DNA from: Treponema sp.
Lineage (GTDB): Bacteria; Spirochaetota; Spirochaetia; Treponematales; Breznakiellaceae
Length of the DNA stretch: 42,623 nucleotides
NCBI GenBank assembly: GCA_031267685.1
Contig: JAIRYV010000017.1
Span: 1 to 42,623, forward strand
Direction of reading: 5' to 3'
The position numbers and the translations under genes were made by a program. How positions within the stretch are numbered: position 1 is the first letter of the stretch; the number at the start of each line of letters is the position of its first letter. Under the pieces are notes generated by a model, which had not been told where the DNA came from, searched no databases, and worked only from the letters and a program-made list of their open reading frames with translations. Shown piece by piece: positions 15,749 to 23,821 of this stretch.

Positions 15749-17722
15749 ATGACTGAAAACCAGGAAGAAGCGCTGTATAGCTTTCTTGAAAACATTGTTT
15801 CCCCATTTTCGCTGGAAGATGCCGCAGCTCACATCCGTAAGCACGGTTCCTCGCGGGGGGGACGTCATCTTATCGCAGAACTTACCAGCCTTATGGAGAT
15901 TCGTAACATTGCCTTTCCCGTAGGGCCTCAGAAGTGGATGTCCCGGCGCGGCTGTTTTGAAAAGGCGTGTTTTGCTATAAGTCCAACACGAGAAGAATTA
16001 CTCAACGGGGTGCTGATTCCGGGACACCGCTGTGCGCCCTTTGCCAATCCCATCCTCATGCCACAGGAGTATGAGTTCTTCTGGAACAGCCAGCGTATAC
16101 CCTCTACCACCAGTGAAGGAGACCCTGAAAATTTCTATCCTTACTACAGTATCTTTGGAGAAGAGTACGCCCCTCAGTATGTGGCCCGTGATAACCCCAG
16201 AAACGAAGCGGCCTTTAACGAAGACCCTTATGAAGACCCGGTGGAGGTTTCCATTCATGTACTTGATATGCGAAACATCTATCTCTCAAGCACTTTTGTA
16301 CCTGGCGACCGCTTTGAGGCGCGAATTCTGGATTGGAAGAAGGGCAAATTTGCACTAGAGCGAGTGGCTAAAGACCAGTGGAGTGAGGAAGACCTGCATT
16401 CATGGCTTGTCGCGGCGGAACAGGGCTTTATGGAATCATTCGCCACGCTTGGTCCCGGGCTGTCTACTGAGGAACAGATCGCCTTTGCCTACTGGTATGG
16501 TGGCGAGCGTATGCGATCCGTGCCAGCGTATGCTCTGGAGGAATTCCTTTATGAGAAAACCGAGCGTATTGAGACTGTGGGTTATGGGATTGAAACCCGT
16601 TTTTGGTATGCAGGTAGGGAGATTCCAGATAGCCGGGAGCTTGAAAAGAGCCAGATGCTGCCTGACCGTACCCTGCTTGAGGACATGCTCTTTCAGAAGC
16701 GAATTCCAATATCCGAGTATGTGGTCATGTCTTATGTGCGAGATGCCCTGTTCCGCGGGGATACTGATGTTGGGCGGGTCATTGAACGGATCCTTCCCCA
16801 AGCTGCCGGCACCCTAAACGGACGGGAACGGACATTCCTGACAGACTATATAGTTGAAGTCTTTAATGAATTCAGGGATACTTACAATCGTTTCGCGGAC
16901 AAGAACATAGGACCCATACGGCAGCGGGTTGGCGAACTGCATACTGCGGTGATTGATCTCGCCGCGCGCTTGCGGAAGGGCGACATTGCCGAGACTTCCC
17001 TGCCAAAACATACGTTCATCATTCTGTCCCAAATACAGGAACACGCCGCCGCAGTACTTGAAGACCTCAACACTGATAAAGAACCGCCAGAATCCGACTT
17101 TGAGGCCATCGACAATTCCATTGACAGCATGATCGATACTTACGAGGATATCCGTGGACTCATTAATGAATCCATGGATGACTTCAGACAGCGGAACTTT
17201 TCTGTAGTGCGAAACATTGATAGTAACAGTGGGGAAGGCCGCATAGTCCAGATCAGCATCACAGGAACTGACGTATGGCGTCGTCTTGACATGAGCAGCT
17301 CGTATTCCCTGCTCGATACACACCGCATGATCCAGTTCTTGTTTAACTGGAAGGGCGCCTATGGGTTCCGGTTTCTGTCTGGAAATAAAACGCTGGATTC
17401 AAAACAGTGTCTGCATGAACTAAACGGGACCATAGAGGTATCTTATGAGTATGGGCCAAAGTGGATTGTGAAACTCATGTTTCTTTCCGCGTCCGAGCTT
17501 GACAAGGGCGTCCGTTGTATCGCTGGTGCAGGGTCTGCGCCGCCTGAAACGCTTGATGGGCCAATACGCTTCAGGCGTTATCTGGATATCCTTGAAAATG
17601 GCAGTCCCTCTGAAAAGCGAAAAATCCAGCAAGAGCTGGGCGAGGGTTTTGACCCAACAGCCTTTAATACTGAAACCTGTAATACTATGCTAAAGGAGTT
17701 TGAAAAATGGAAAATAATCTGA
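15749..17722 (+). CDS. 657-aa protein with C-terminal pRiA4b ORF-3-like domain
   Basis: I do not recognise the first 480 residues, which are soluble, acidic and partly helical, with a coiled-coil-like stretch at about 380-470. The C-terminal 170 residues resemble the pRiA4b ORF-3 (IS1096 TnpR-like) domain: V-W-R-R-L-D-M, then F-N-W-K-G-A-Y-G-F-R-F, C-I-A-G-A-G-S-A-P-P-E, and the closing G-E-G-F-D-P-T-A-F-N. It overlaps ptsN by 16 bp, so it is translationally coupled to the PTS regulator. I recall a similar order in Treponema pallidum around TP0084-TP0086, but could not check this. Function unknown. Confidence 0.75.
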   Translation: MTENQEEALYSFLENIVSPFSLEDAAAHIRKHGSSRGGRHLIAELTSLMEIRNIAFPVGPQKWMSRRGCFEKACFAISPTREELLNGVLIPGHRCAPFANPILMPQEYEFFWNSQRIPSTTSEGDPENFYPYYSIFGEEYAPQYVARDNPRNEAAFNEDPYEDPVEVSIHVLDMRNIYLSSTFVPGDRFEARILDWKKGKFALERVAKDQWSEEDLHSWLVAAEQGFMESFATLGPGLSTEEQIAFAYWYGGERMRSVPAYALEEFLYEKTERIETVGYGIETRFWYAGREIPDSRELEKSQMLPDRTLLEDMLFQKRIPISEYVVMSYVRDALFRGDTDVGRVIERILPQAAGTLNGRERTFLTDYIVEVFNEFRDTYNRFADKNIGPIRQRVGELHTAVIDLAARLRKGDIAETSLPKHTFIILSQIQEHAAAVLEDLNTDKEPPESDFEAIDNSIDSMIDTYEDIRGLINESMDDFRQRNFSVVRNIDSNSGEGRIVQISITGTDVWRRLDMSSSYSLLDTHRMIQFLFNWKGAYGFRFLSGNKTLDSKQCLHELNGTIEVSYEYGPKWIVKLMFLSASELDKGVRCIAGAGSAPPETLDGPIRFRRYLDILENGSPSEKRKIQQELGEGFDPTAFNTETCNTMLKEFEKWKII

Positions 17723-18177
17723 TTGAACTGATTCGACGAGGAGGTGTGTTTCGGGACATTCCAGGAAATACGCCAGAGGAAGTGCTGACCGCAGTGCTGA
17801 AAACCATACCCATACCCGCGCCTCTTGATAGCGCTGTACTCCTCAAGGCGCTTCTTGAACGAGAGGCACTGATGAGTACAGCCATTGGTAAGGGCATTGC
17901 CCTGCCACACCCTCGTAACGCCCTTATTAGTGAACCAAAGAACCAGTTCGTGGTTATCGGCTACCTGCGACGAGACATTGACTGGAAAGCGCTCGACGGT
18001 AATGTTGTGCATAGCTTCTTGCTCATTGTATCCGCATCTCCCAAACTGCACTTGCAAACCCTGTCTCGTGTCAACTTCTTCTGTCAGCGGGAAGATTTTC
18101 GAACCTTTCTCCGCAACCGCGCCTCTCAAGACGAAATCATCAAGATAATTGGAGATACTGAAAAAGAGTGGAAGTAG
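17707..18177 (+). CDS. ptsN: PTS IIA-like nitrogen-regulatory protein
   Basis: A 156-aa IIA domain of the fructose/mannitol family. The phospho-acceptor histidine lies in G-I-A-L-P-H-P-R-N (about residues 63-71), with the preceding S-T-A-I-G-K-G as in PtsN. EIIA-Ntr proteins act in a regulatory phosphorelay rather than sugar transport, and many spirochaetes carry an incomplete PTS used for signalling. The gene starts inside the end of the 657-aa gene (AAGGAG upstream) and is followed one base after its stop by the LiaF-like gene, so the three form an operon. Confidence 0.92.
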   Translation: MENNLIELIRRGGVFRDIPGNTPEEVLTAVLKTIPIPAPLDSAVLLKALLEREALMSTAIGKGIALPHPRNALISEPKNQFVVIGYLRRDIDWKALDGNVVHSFLLIVSASPKLHLQTLSRVNFFCQREDFRTFLRNRASQDEIIKIIGDTEKEWK

Positions 18178-18178
18178 G

Positions 18179-18802
18179 ATGACGAACAAAAACGTAGCCT
18201 TATCCCCACGAGAGACGCAGATAGAGGAGCGCAAGAATCAGGCCATTGAAGCGCTATCAGTGCAGTTTTCTCTCAACGCTCTGTCGATTGAGGAGTATGA
18301 GCGCCTTGTTGAGTACATCAACCGCGTGGAGAGTGAGCGCGAGCTTGTCATTGTTGACAAAATAGTAAACGAGACAGCGCTCTACGCGGGCAATCCAGCC
18401 CCAATGCCCGCGTCAGTATCTACTGCTCCGGCACTGTCTAACGATGGTGAGTCAAAACTCGACCTCGCCCTGTTTTCCAACCGTAAAATCTTTGGCGACA
18501 CGCTCTTGACCCGCAGACGCTCGTTTATTGCGCTCTTTGGCAACACGATCATCACGATTCGTGATGGCGATCTTCCAGGTGGTCGCACTGTATTGCGCGT
18601 TAACGCGGTGTTAGGCAATGTCATTATCAAAGTTCCGCCTTCATTGGTGGTCAGCATGGAAGCTGTGGCCTATTTGGGCAATACCGTATTGCGCAGTCAG
18701 GGGCAGCGGCTTCCTGGTTGCCCAGAACTCGTGATCACTGGCGGCGCGTATCTGGGCAACATTATGGTGAAAGTATTGAAAGAAAAGAAGCGCTTGTACT
18801 GA
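18179..18802 (+). CDS. DUF1707/SHOCT-like plus LiaF-like C-terminal domain protein
   Basis: A 207-aa protein. Residues 10-60 hold a short two-helix segment (R-K-N-Q-A-I-E-A-L-S...Y-E-R-L-V-E-Y) like DUF1707/SHOCT-type modules. The C-terminal 110 residues form a beta-solenoid-like repeat (F-G-N-T-I-I-T-I, L-G-N-V-I-I-K-V, L-G-N-T-V-L-R, L-G-N-I-M-V-K-V) as in LiaF-like cell-wall-active antibiotic response proteins. No membrane helices, so probably cytoplasmic. The start at 18179 follows the ptsN stop by one base; an upstream in-frame start inside ptsN is less likely. Role unknown, perhaps envelope-stress sensing linked to PtsN. Confidence 0.75.
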   Translation: MTNKNVALSPRETQIEERKNQAIEALSVQFSLNALSIEEYERLVEYINRVESERELVIVDKIVNETALYAGNPAPMPASVSTAPALSNDGESKLDLALFSNRKIFGDTLLTRRRSFIALFGNTIITIRDGDLPGGRTVLRVNAVLGNVIIKVPPSLVVSMEAVAYLGNTVLRSQGQRLPGCPELVITGGAYLGNIMVKVLKEKKRLY

Positions 18803-18813
18803 CACCAAAGCGG

Positions 18814-18839
18814 CTATGGAGTCGTCTGAGAGTCCATAG
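18814..18839 (+). terminator. Stem-loop after the ptsN operon
   Basis: CTATGGA (18814-18820) and TCCATAG (18833-18839) are perfect 7-bp arms 11 bp after the last stop of the operon. No U tract follows, so termination strength is uncertain. Confidence 0.4.
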
Positions 18840-18883
18840 GGTCTGCGGGGATATGCGTTTGTTTATATGGGTATAGTTATGAT

Positions 18884-19081
18884 ATGCTCCTTGATATAAT
18901 CGTAAAAGAAAAAATCAGTACCCTGCTCACAGAAGAGAGCATCTTCTTGTTGGGGCCGCCGGGAGTGGCGAAAAGCCTTATCGCCCGGCGGCTTAAATAT
19001 GCGTATAGAGGTGGCAGCACGTTTGAGTACCTTATGAGCCGCTTCAGTACGCCGGATGAAATCTTCTTGATATCATTGTAA
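18884..19081 (+). pseudogene. Truncated RavA/MoxR-family AAA+ ATPase
   Basis: Sixty-five codons match the N-terminus of Rav[15 protein letters not shown] (Walker A), L-I-A-R-R-L-K, then [15 protein letters not shown]. Homology stops directly after E-I-F; four unrelated codons and a TAA follow, then the 21-bp tandem array in the same reading frame. RavA is normally about 500 aa, so Walker B, sensor and LARA regions are missing. It looks like an ATPase gene cut by whatever created the array. A functional 65-aa peptide is unlikely. Confidence 0.8.
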
Positions 19082-19096
19082 AGAAAGAATCCGCTT

Positions 19097-19306
19097 AAGC
19101 GAATCGTGGATATACTTAAGCGAATCGTGAATCCGCTTAAGCGGATCGTGGATATACTCAAGCGAATCGCGGATCCGCTTAAGCGGATCGTAAATCTACT
19201 CAAGCGAATCGCGGATATACTTAAGCGAATCGTGGATCCGCTTAAGCGAATCATGAATCTACTCAAGCGAATCGTGAATCCGCTTGAGCGAATCATGGAT
19301 ATACTT
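19097..19306 (+). repeat. 21-bp tandem array with heptad-coding phase (10 units)
   Basis: Ten units of 21 bp follow the RavA truncation. Each begins AAGCGAATC (variants AAGCGGATC, GAGCGAATC) and ends in one of three tails: GGATATACTT, GATCCGCTT or ATCTACTC types, arranged in a higher-order order. Unit junctions contain CCGCTTAAGCGG, a perfect palindrome. In the RavA frame the units read as L-K-R-I-V-D-I/P/L heptads, an amphipathic helix pattern; one minus-strand frame is open too. Without a ribosome binding site a gene here is doubtful, although a GTG at 19106 opens 76 codons. Confidence 0.9.
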
Positions 19307-19535
19307 AACATGGCCGCACTTCCTAATCTGGTGTAACTGGACACATCGGTAACACTTTCAGGCTGGCTAACGATTTACCAGCAAGGCATAAACAGTTCAA
19401 GCCCTTCATCTTCCGCAACGGCTAAGTCATTCCGCGTCCTAGCATAGATGGGGAACACTCCGTTCCCACGCCACACTCAGCCCACGGCTGTCGGCATTCT
19501 GGCTGCAAAACCGTCGTATACAGCCGGTACGTTAA

Positions 19536-19596
19536 GCATGAACACCGTTTCTTTCTGAAACCGCTCAAGTTGCAGCACGGGATTCCGATACTGGTG
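19536..19596 (-). repeat. 60-bp dispersed element, copy 1
   Basis: Read on the minus strand it shares GGAATCC, GCAACTTGA, CGGTTTCAG, GAAAC and GTGTTCA words in order and spacing with 28725-28790, about 43 of 50 aligned bases. Differences fall largely on third positions of a frame reading Q-L-E-R-F-Q-x-E-T-V-F, so it may be a relic of a coding sequence; a hairpin CGGTTTC/GAAACNG is also kept. Confidence 0.6.
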
Positions 19597-19599
19597 TAA

Positions 19600-19649
19600 G
19601 GAGATACGATATGAGTGTCGTATCTAAGGAGTTATACATAATAATCCAT
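19600..19649 (+). repeat. Left flanking direct repeat of the AT-rich HAD gene
   Basis: The order TAAGGAGATA, TGTCGTAT, TAAGGAGTTATAC and ATAAT recurs in 20422-20470 as TAAGGAGATA, TGTCGTAT, TAAAGAGTTATGC and GTAAT. The match is imperfect but colinear, and it brackets a single gene, as a mobile gene cassette would be. Confidence 0.55.
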
Positions 19650-19705
19650 TGAGATTAGTTGATAACATATGAAAAATAGAATATACCATTTTGAGGAGGA
19701 TAAAA

Positions 19706-20395
19706 ATGATAAAGAATATATTTTTAGATGCTGGTGGGGTTATTTTGAACGAAAGAGTATTTGAAGAAACATCGTCACGTATTATAACTGATATTGTAAA
19801 ACAGGTCAATAAAAATTATTCCATAGAACAGTATTGGAATGATGCAGAAGAAGCTGTTTACCGGTTTGTCCCAAAAATATATGATTATATTTTATATAAA
19901 AACATTATAAATAAAAACGATTTTAAGGAATCAAAGAAAAATTATAAGGAGCAATTAAAAAATAAAAATAGCCGTTTTGAGTTAATGGACGGAATAAAAG
20001 ATTTTTTGATAGAATATTCAAAAAAATATAATATTGGTATTTTAGGTCAATACGGAAATGACTTCAGGAACTATTTAGCGGAAGAGAAACTATTGGAATA
20101 TTTTGCATTTAGTGAGATACAAGATGATTATAAAATAACAAAACCCGATACAAGATATTTTGAAGCAATACTGAAAAAATGTAATTGTAGGGCAGAAGAA
20201 AGTATCATGATTGGAGACAGGATAGACAAGGACATAATCCCGGCAAAGACAATAGGAATGAAAACAATAAGGATAAAAGTTGGAGTACATAAGAATCAAG
20301 AACCAAGAATACCCGAAGAAATACCTGATCTAACGGTGGAAAGTATAAAAGAAATAAAAATGGAAAGTGTAAAAGCAATGGATTACTGCACATAA
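19706..20395 (+). CDS. HAD-like hydrolase, AT-rich and probably acquired
   Basis: A 229-aa HAD subfamily I protein: motif I F-L-D-A-G-G-V-I-L-N, later S-Y-S-like N-I-G-I-L-G-Q-Y-G-N-D (motif II region), K-P-D-T-R-Y-F (motif III Lys) and I-G-D-R-I-D-K-D-I (motif IV). In motif I the second Asp is replaced by Gly (D-A-G-G), as in some D-x-G-G HAD proteins, so activity may be altered. GAGGAGG before the ATG at 19706 fixes the start. Base composition is far more AT-rich than its neighbours (many AAA, ATA, TTT codons), and imperfect direct repeats flank it, both signs of horizontal acquisition. Confidence 0.85.
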   Translation: MIKNIFLDAGGVILNERVFEETSSRIITDIVKQVNKNYSIEQYWNDAEEAVYRFVPKIYDYILYKNIINKNDFKESKKNYKEQLKNKNSRFELMDGIKDFLIEYSKKYNIGILGQYGNDFRNYLAEEKLLEYFAFSEIQDDYKITKPDTRYFEAILKKCNCRAEESIMIGDRIDKDIIPAKTIGMKTIRIKVGVHKNQEPRIPEEIPDLTVESIKEIKMESVKAMDYCT

Positions 20396-20470
20396 CAAGG
20401 CTGTCGAATTTCTATTTTCAATAAGGAGATAGAATGATATAGATGTCGTATTAAAGAGTTATGCGTAATT
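20394..20470 (+). repeat. Right flanking repeat of the AT-rich HAD gene, attC-like
   Basis: The HAD stop codon lies in ACATAACAAGGC. About 60 bp later GTTATGC appears, whose GTTATG is the inverse of CATAAC. The interval contains the direct repeat also found at 19600-19649. An outer inverted pair of this kind starting at a stop codon recalls an integron attC site, but inner complementary arms are not convincing. Confidence 0.4.
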
Positions 20471-21193
20471 ATGTATAAAGTTGGTTGAAAATTTTTATAT
20501 AAAAAGCATTGACAGAACAAATTTTATAAGGTAAAATAAAGCAATAACATGTTTGAGCATTAGTTAAAAGGAGTTTATGCAATGGCTGAACAACATAAAT
20601 GTAAAATTATATTATTTAATTAAAGTGTTATTAAATAATATAGTATGCAAAACATAAAAGAAGAATTATGACAAAAGTAGATGTAGTGAAACATTTGTCA
20701 ACTAATTTGCGTTAAACTATCAGGCGTTATTGGCAGATATTGGTCGCTTTGTTGATAATTATTACGAAGAATATAGGCGCGATATTAAGTGTGCTGGGTA
20801 AGCAACTTGGTCTGGATTATGACAAGCCACTTGACGAAACTATACCTTTTGTTATTGACTTGTATAAAATGCTTGAAGGAGCGAGTGCAAAGTTGAAGTA
20901 AACAACGCCATGGCATTCGTGCTGCTTCGTAGAAAAAACGACACATAACAGGTCAGGATATGCTTTGTCGCTAGGTTGGGACAGATTGCCAAGTAACTAC
21001 ATTAATTCCGTGTTTCGACTGTTTTTCGTTTCTAGTCGTCGCGAGGAGCGCACCAATTCATAGAGCCGTACAGATACCATTCCAATAAATCTTTGGAGTC
21101 ATACATTGGCTGTCCGGAAGTGGAGCCTGCCTGTGCAAATTGGAGGTTTGCGACGGCGGGTTGAAGCGAAGGGGACGGTAACGATGTTGCCGC
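20396..21193. pseudogene. AT-rich region with broken ORFs
   Basis: After a strong promoter (20509-20537) and AAAGGAG, an ATG at 20582 opens only 13 codons. A second ATG near 20668 opens 15. Further on, 20730-20900 reads in two successive frames as G-R-F-V-D-N-Y-Y-E-E-Y-R-R-D-I and L-G-L-D-Y-D-K-P-L-D-E-T-I-P-F-V-I-D-L-Y, joined by a frameshift near 20790. These are remains of one or two small acquired genes I cannot name. The last 200 bp before the beta-galactosidase stop show no gene. Confidence 0.5.
20509..20537 (+). promoter_or_regulatory. Near-consensus sigma-70 promoter
   Basis: TTGACA (20509-20514), 17-bp spacer, TAAAAT (20532-20537), followed 30 bp later by AAAGGAG and an ATG at 20582. 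The strength of the promoter contrasts with the broken reading frames it now faces. It lies immediately inside the right flanking repeat of the HAD gene. Confidence 0.65.
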
Positions 21194-23668
21194 TCAGGAA
21201 CAACCGGGCAGTGCGGTGTTAAAGCGCAGGGTGGCGGGGCGTAGGCGTTCTGAATAGGCGGTGAGTTCCAGCGCGCCTGCTGACGCGCCGGCTCTGATGA
21301 GCAGTAAGGCTCTGCCGCCATAGAGGTGAACCTTTGGCAGGGTGTAGCCGAGGCCGCCATTCAGGTTCGAGGAACTTGCGCCCAGAATTACGCCATCGCC
21401 GCTGAGGGCGAACTCAACAAGCGCGTCTTCGGAGGGACAGAGAATGCCGACATCGTCAGTGGCACGAACTTCGATATGAGCGATGTCGCCGGCATCAAGG
21501 TGTGTTGTGTCGGGCGTCAGCAGGATGTCTCGGGCGGGGCCAGCGGTTTTCAGCGTGTAGGTACAGACCGGAGCGCCGTTTTTGTAAGCAATGGTTTTTA
21601 TTTCACCCTCGTCGTATTCAAATACCCACTCAATGATCCCGTTCTCAAAGTCTGATGGGCATCTGCATCCCATCAGCTTACCATTAACCAGCAGTTCGAC
21701 TTTATCGCAGTTGGTATAGATGGCGGCTTTGACCATTTCTCGCTTGAAATGCTCAAAGTTAAGGTGGGAGGCGGTTTTGGGGAATGACCAACGTCCGCGT
21801 GCATAGTTGGGTTTGAGGCTATTGTCGTAAAAGGTGAGATAGACCATTGGTTCCACTGACCAGAGGCTTTTGCGGTAATAGGCGTTGGGCTTGAGGAAAC
21901 CGCAGATGTCAAGGATGGAGCCGGCCCAACCTTTTGCCGGATAGGAACTTTCGCCCAGGTAATCAATGCCAGCCCAGATGAATTGACCGAGTACGTTATT
22001 GTTTTCAAGCACATAACGCCAGGGATTTTTGGTAAACACATCCTCAAAGTTAGACGCGGAAGAGGTGTAGTATTCGTAGCACTCGGTGCCGAGTATAGGC
22101 TTATTGATGGCAGCGGAATAGTCTTGATACAGGGCTTCGTGATAGTTAAGACCAAGCACGTCAATGTCTTTGGCAAGTCTTTTGGTGCGCTCTACCAGCA
22201 CGGCAATCGGCGCTCCCACGAGGCTGCGGGGAACAACGTGAGGCGCGAGGGCGCAAGTTATGGGGCGCTGGTCCAGGACGCGAACTCTGTCGGTAAGCAT
22301 TTTTTGAAGTTGGAGCATGGCGTCCTCGCCCTGGTTATGAATCTCGTTGCCAACGCTCCACAGAAAGACCGATGGGTGATTCTGGTCGCGCATGATGAAG
22401 TCATCCAGATCATTCTGCCACTCGGCATCGAAATGCGCTTCGTAATAACCGCTCTTCCATTTGTCGAAACATTCATCAATTACATAAAAGCCCAGCTCAT
22501 CACAGAGATCAAGGAACTCTTCAGCGGGAGGGTTATGGCTGGTACGAATTGCGTTACATCCGATGCTTTTCAGAGTGAGCAGCCTCCGTCGCCATGCCGC
22601 GTCGTAGTAGGCGCTTCCCAGCAGACCGCAGTCGTGGTGCAGACATACGCCTTTGAGCAGAACGGGCTCGCCGTTTACCCGCATTCGCTGATGCGGGGCG
22701 ATTACAATCTCGCGTATACCAAAGGGGATGAAGACTGCGGTGTCTGACACTTTTGTGGTGCCAGACACCGGCTCCAGCCGCGCTGTCCCGGTGTCTGACA
22801 CCACGTTTTTGGTGCTAGACACCACACTCATGGTACCAGACACCACGTTCTGTTGCGCCGCCATCTCAGTGCCAGACATCGGGTTTCCGGTACCAGACAC
22901 TGGCTCCAGCCATACCTCGGCGCGGTATAGATTCGGCGCGTCGGCACTCCAGAGGAGCGGGTCCTGAATCGCAAGCTCCAGCCGCACTGTGGTCCCGGTG
23001 TCAGACACCACGTTGAAAGGCGTGGCGGCCTCAGCTACAAGCGTGTCAGCGCCGTATACACGAACCCGCATAGTACCTTGAGCAACGACGCCATGCTTGA
23101 TAATGGCCGCATCCACCATTACCCGCGCGATATCGCCTACGAGCTTAGTCGTAATGCGGACACCCCACGTCTTGATACGCAGACGAGGCACAAGCCGTAG
23201 GTACACATTCCGGTACAGACCAGAGCCAGAATACCAGCGATCGGGCGGCTCACAGCCGTTGTCAAGTCTAAGCGCAACGATGTTCTCCCCAGGTTTCACA
23301 AAGCTGGTGATGTCAAGCTCAAAACTGGAATAGCCATAAGCCCGCCCACCTGCTTTCCTTCCGTTAATATAGACTGCGCTGTTCCGGTACGCGCCACCGA
23401 AGTATAAAAGCGCCTCGTTATCGCCTAAATCATCCATATAAAAAGATTTGCGATACCAGCAGATTCCTTCCCACACAAAGTAACCCTGCATACTCTGCGG
23501 CGTGTAGCCCTCAGCGCCACGCTTGAACGGTTGGCTAATCACCCAGTCGTGCGGCAGATCGACACGCTTCCATGTACGATCATTGTAACCTACTGATTCA
23601 GCGTGGGCAGGGTCGCCCAGCAGGAATCTCCAGTCGTTGTTAAAAGGTATGGCATTAGGGTCATTCAT
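21194..23668 (-). CDS. Glycoside hydrolase family 2 beta-galactosidase-like enzyme with repeat-derived insertion
   Basis: An 824-aa GH2 enzyme without signal peptide. Order: sugar-binding jelly roll (about 10-170), immunoglobulin-like domain, TIM barrel with acid/base Glu in W-S-V-G-N-E (about residue 441) and nucleophile region I-L-G-T-E-C-Y-E-Y-Y (about 527), then a DUF4982-like and a beta-sandwich C-terminal part. The ATG at 23668 follows AAGGAA; an upstream TTG would add 35 implausible residues. Residues about 220-310 contain repeated V-S-D-T/V-S-G-T words encoded by copies of GTGTCWGACAC, inserted between W-L-E-P and the F-G-I-R-E segment of the Ig-like domain. Divergent AraC regulator adjacent; beta-glucuronidase or related specificity is possible. 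Confidence 0.9.
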   Translation of the reverse strand: MNDPNAIPFNNDWRFLLGDPAHAESVGYNDRTWKRVDLPHDWVISQPFKRGAEGYTPQSMQGYFVWEGICWYRKSFYMDDLGDNEALLYFGGAYRNSAVYINGRKAGGRAYGYSSFELDITSFVKPGENIVALRLDNGCEPPDRWYSGSGLYRNVYLRLVPRLRIKTWGVRITTKLVGDIARVMVDAAIIKHGVVAQGTMRVRVYGADTLVAEAATPFNVVSDTGTTVRLELAIQDPLLWSADAPNLYRAEVWLEPVSGTGNPMSGTEMAAQQNVVSGTMSVVSSTKNVVSDTGTARLEPVSGTTKVSDTAVFIPFGIREIVIAPHQRMRVNGEPVLLKGVCLHHDCGLLGSAYYDAAWRRRLLTLKSIGCNAIRTSHNPPAEEFLDLCDELGFYVIDECFDKWKSGYYEAHFDAEWQNDLDDFIMRDQNHPSVFLWSVGNEIHNQGEDAMLQLQKMLTDRVRVLDQRPITCALAPHVVPRSLVGAPIAVLVERTKRLAKDIDVLGLNYHEALYQDYSAAINKPILGTECYEYYTSSASNFEDVFTKNPWRYVLENNNVLGQFIWAGIDYLGESSYPAKGWAGSILDICGFLKPNAYYRKSLWSVEPMVYLTFYDNSLKPNYARGRWSFPKTASHLNFEHFKREMVKAAIYTNCDKVELLVNGKLMGCRCPSDFENGIIEWVFEYDEGEIKTIAYKNGAPVCTYTLKTAGPARDILLTPDTTHLDAGDIAHIEVRATDDVGILCPSEDALVEFALSGDGVILGASSSNLNGGLGYTLPKVHLYGGRALLLIRAGASAGALELTAYSERLRPATLRFNTALPGCS
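22740..23008. repeat. Cluster of GTGTCWGACAC palindromes inside the GH2 gene
   Basis: Exact copies at 22740-22750, 22791-22801 and 22998-23008; one- or two-base variants at 22758, 22812, 22833, 22869 and 22890. All are read in the same frame (V-S-D-T, V-S-G-T, V-S-S-T, M-S-G-T). A larger duplication links 22768-22802 with 22974-23009 (shared CTCCAGCCGC plus palindrome), so the cluster grew partly by local duplication. Confidence 0.9.
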
Positions 23669-23821
23669 ATTTTTTCCTTTTTGTATTTGCTTTACCGTTT
23701 TGTCTGGATGCTGTATAGTGCCAGAGTAAAGAAGATAGCGTTTTATATTCCTTTGACTTGGTTTTTCTTGCAATATACAAATTATGAAAAATTAGGTATA
23801 AACTTTAGATAAGGAGCGAGC

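Larger units (their letters stand above)
19307..19705. other. Intergenic region with element copy and cassette edge
   Basis: No intact gene. A 61-bp segment at 19536-19596 is the inverse of 28725-28790. An 8-bp inverted repeat AGATACGA/TCGTATCT follows at 19602-19625, then GTTATAC and the AT-rich HAD gene. On the minus strand a broken frame can be read from the element, but stops interrupt it. Confidence 0.45.

Noticed and set aside
18877-19344. 155-codon minus-strand ORF across the RavA relic and the 21-bp array
   Set aside because: It is antisense to clear RavA homology and consists mostly of translated repeat units (T-I-R-L-S).
20944-21010. Second attC-like site (CACATAACAGG)
   Set aside because: No matching GTTATG-type partner at the right distance; only the left half looks similar.
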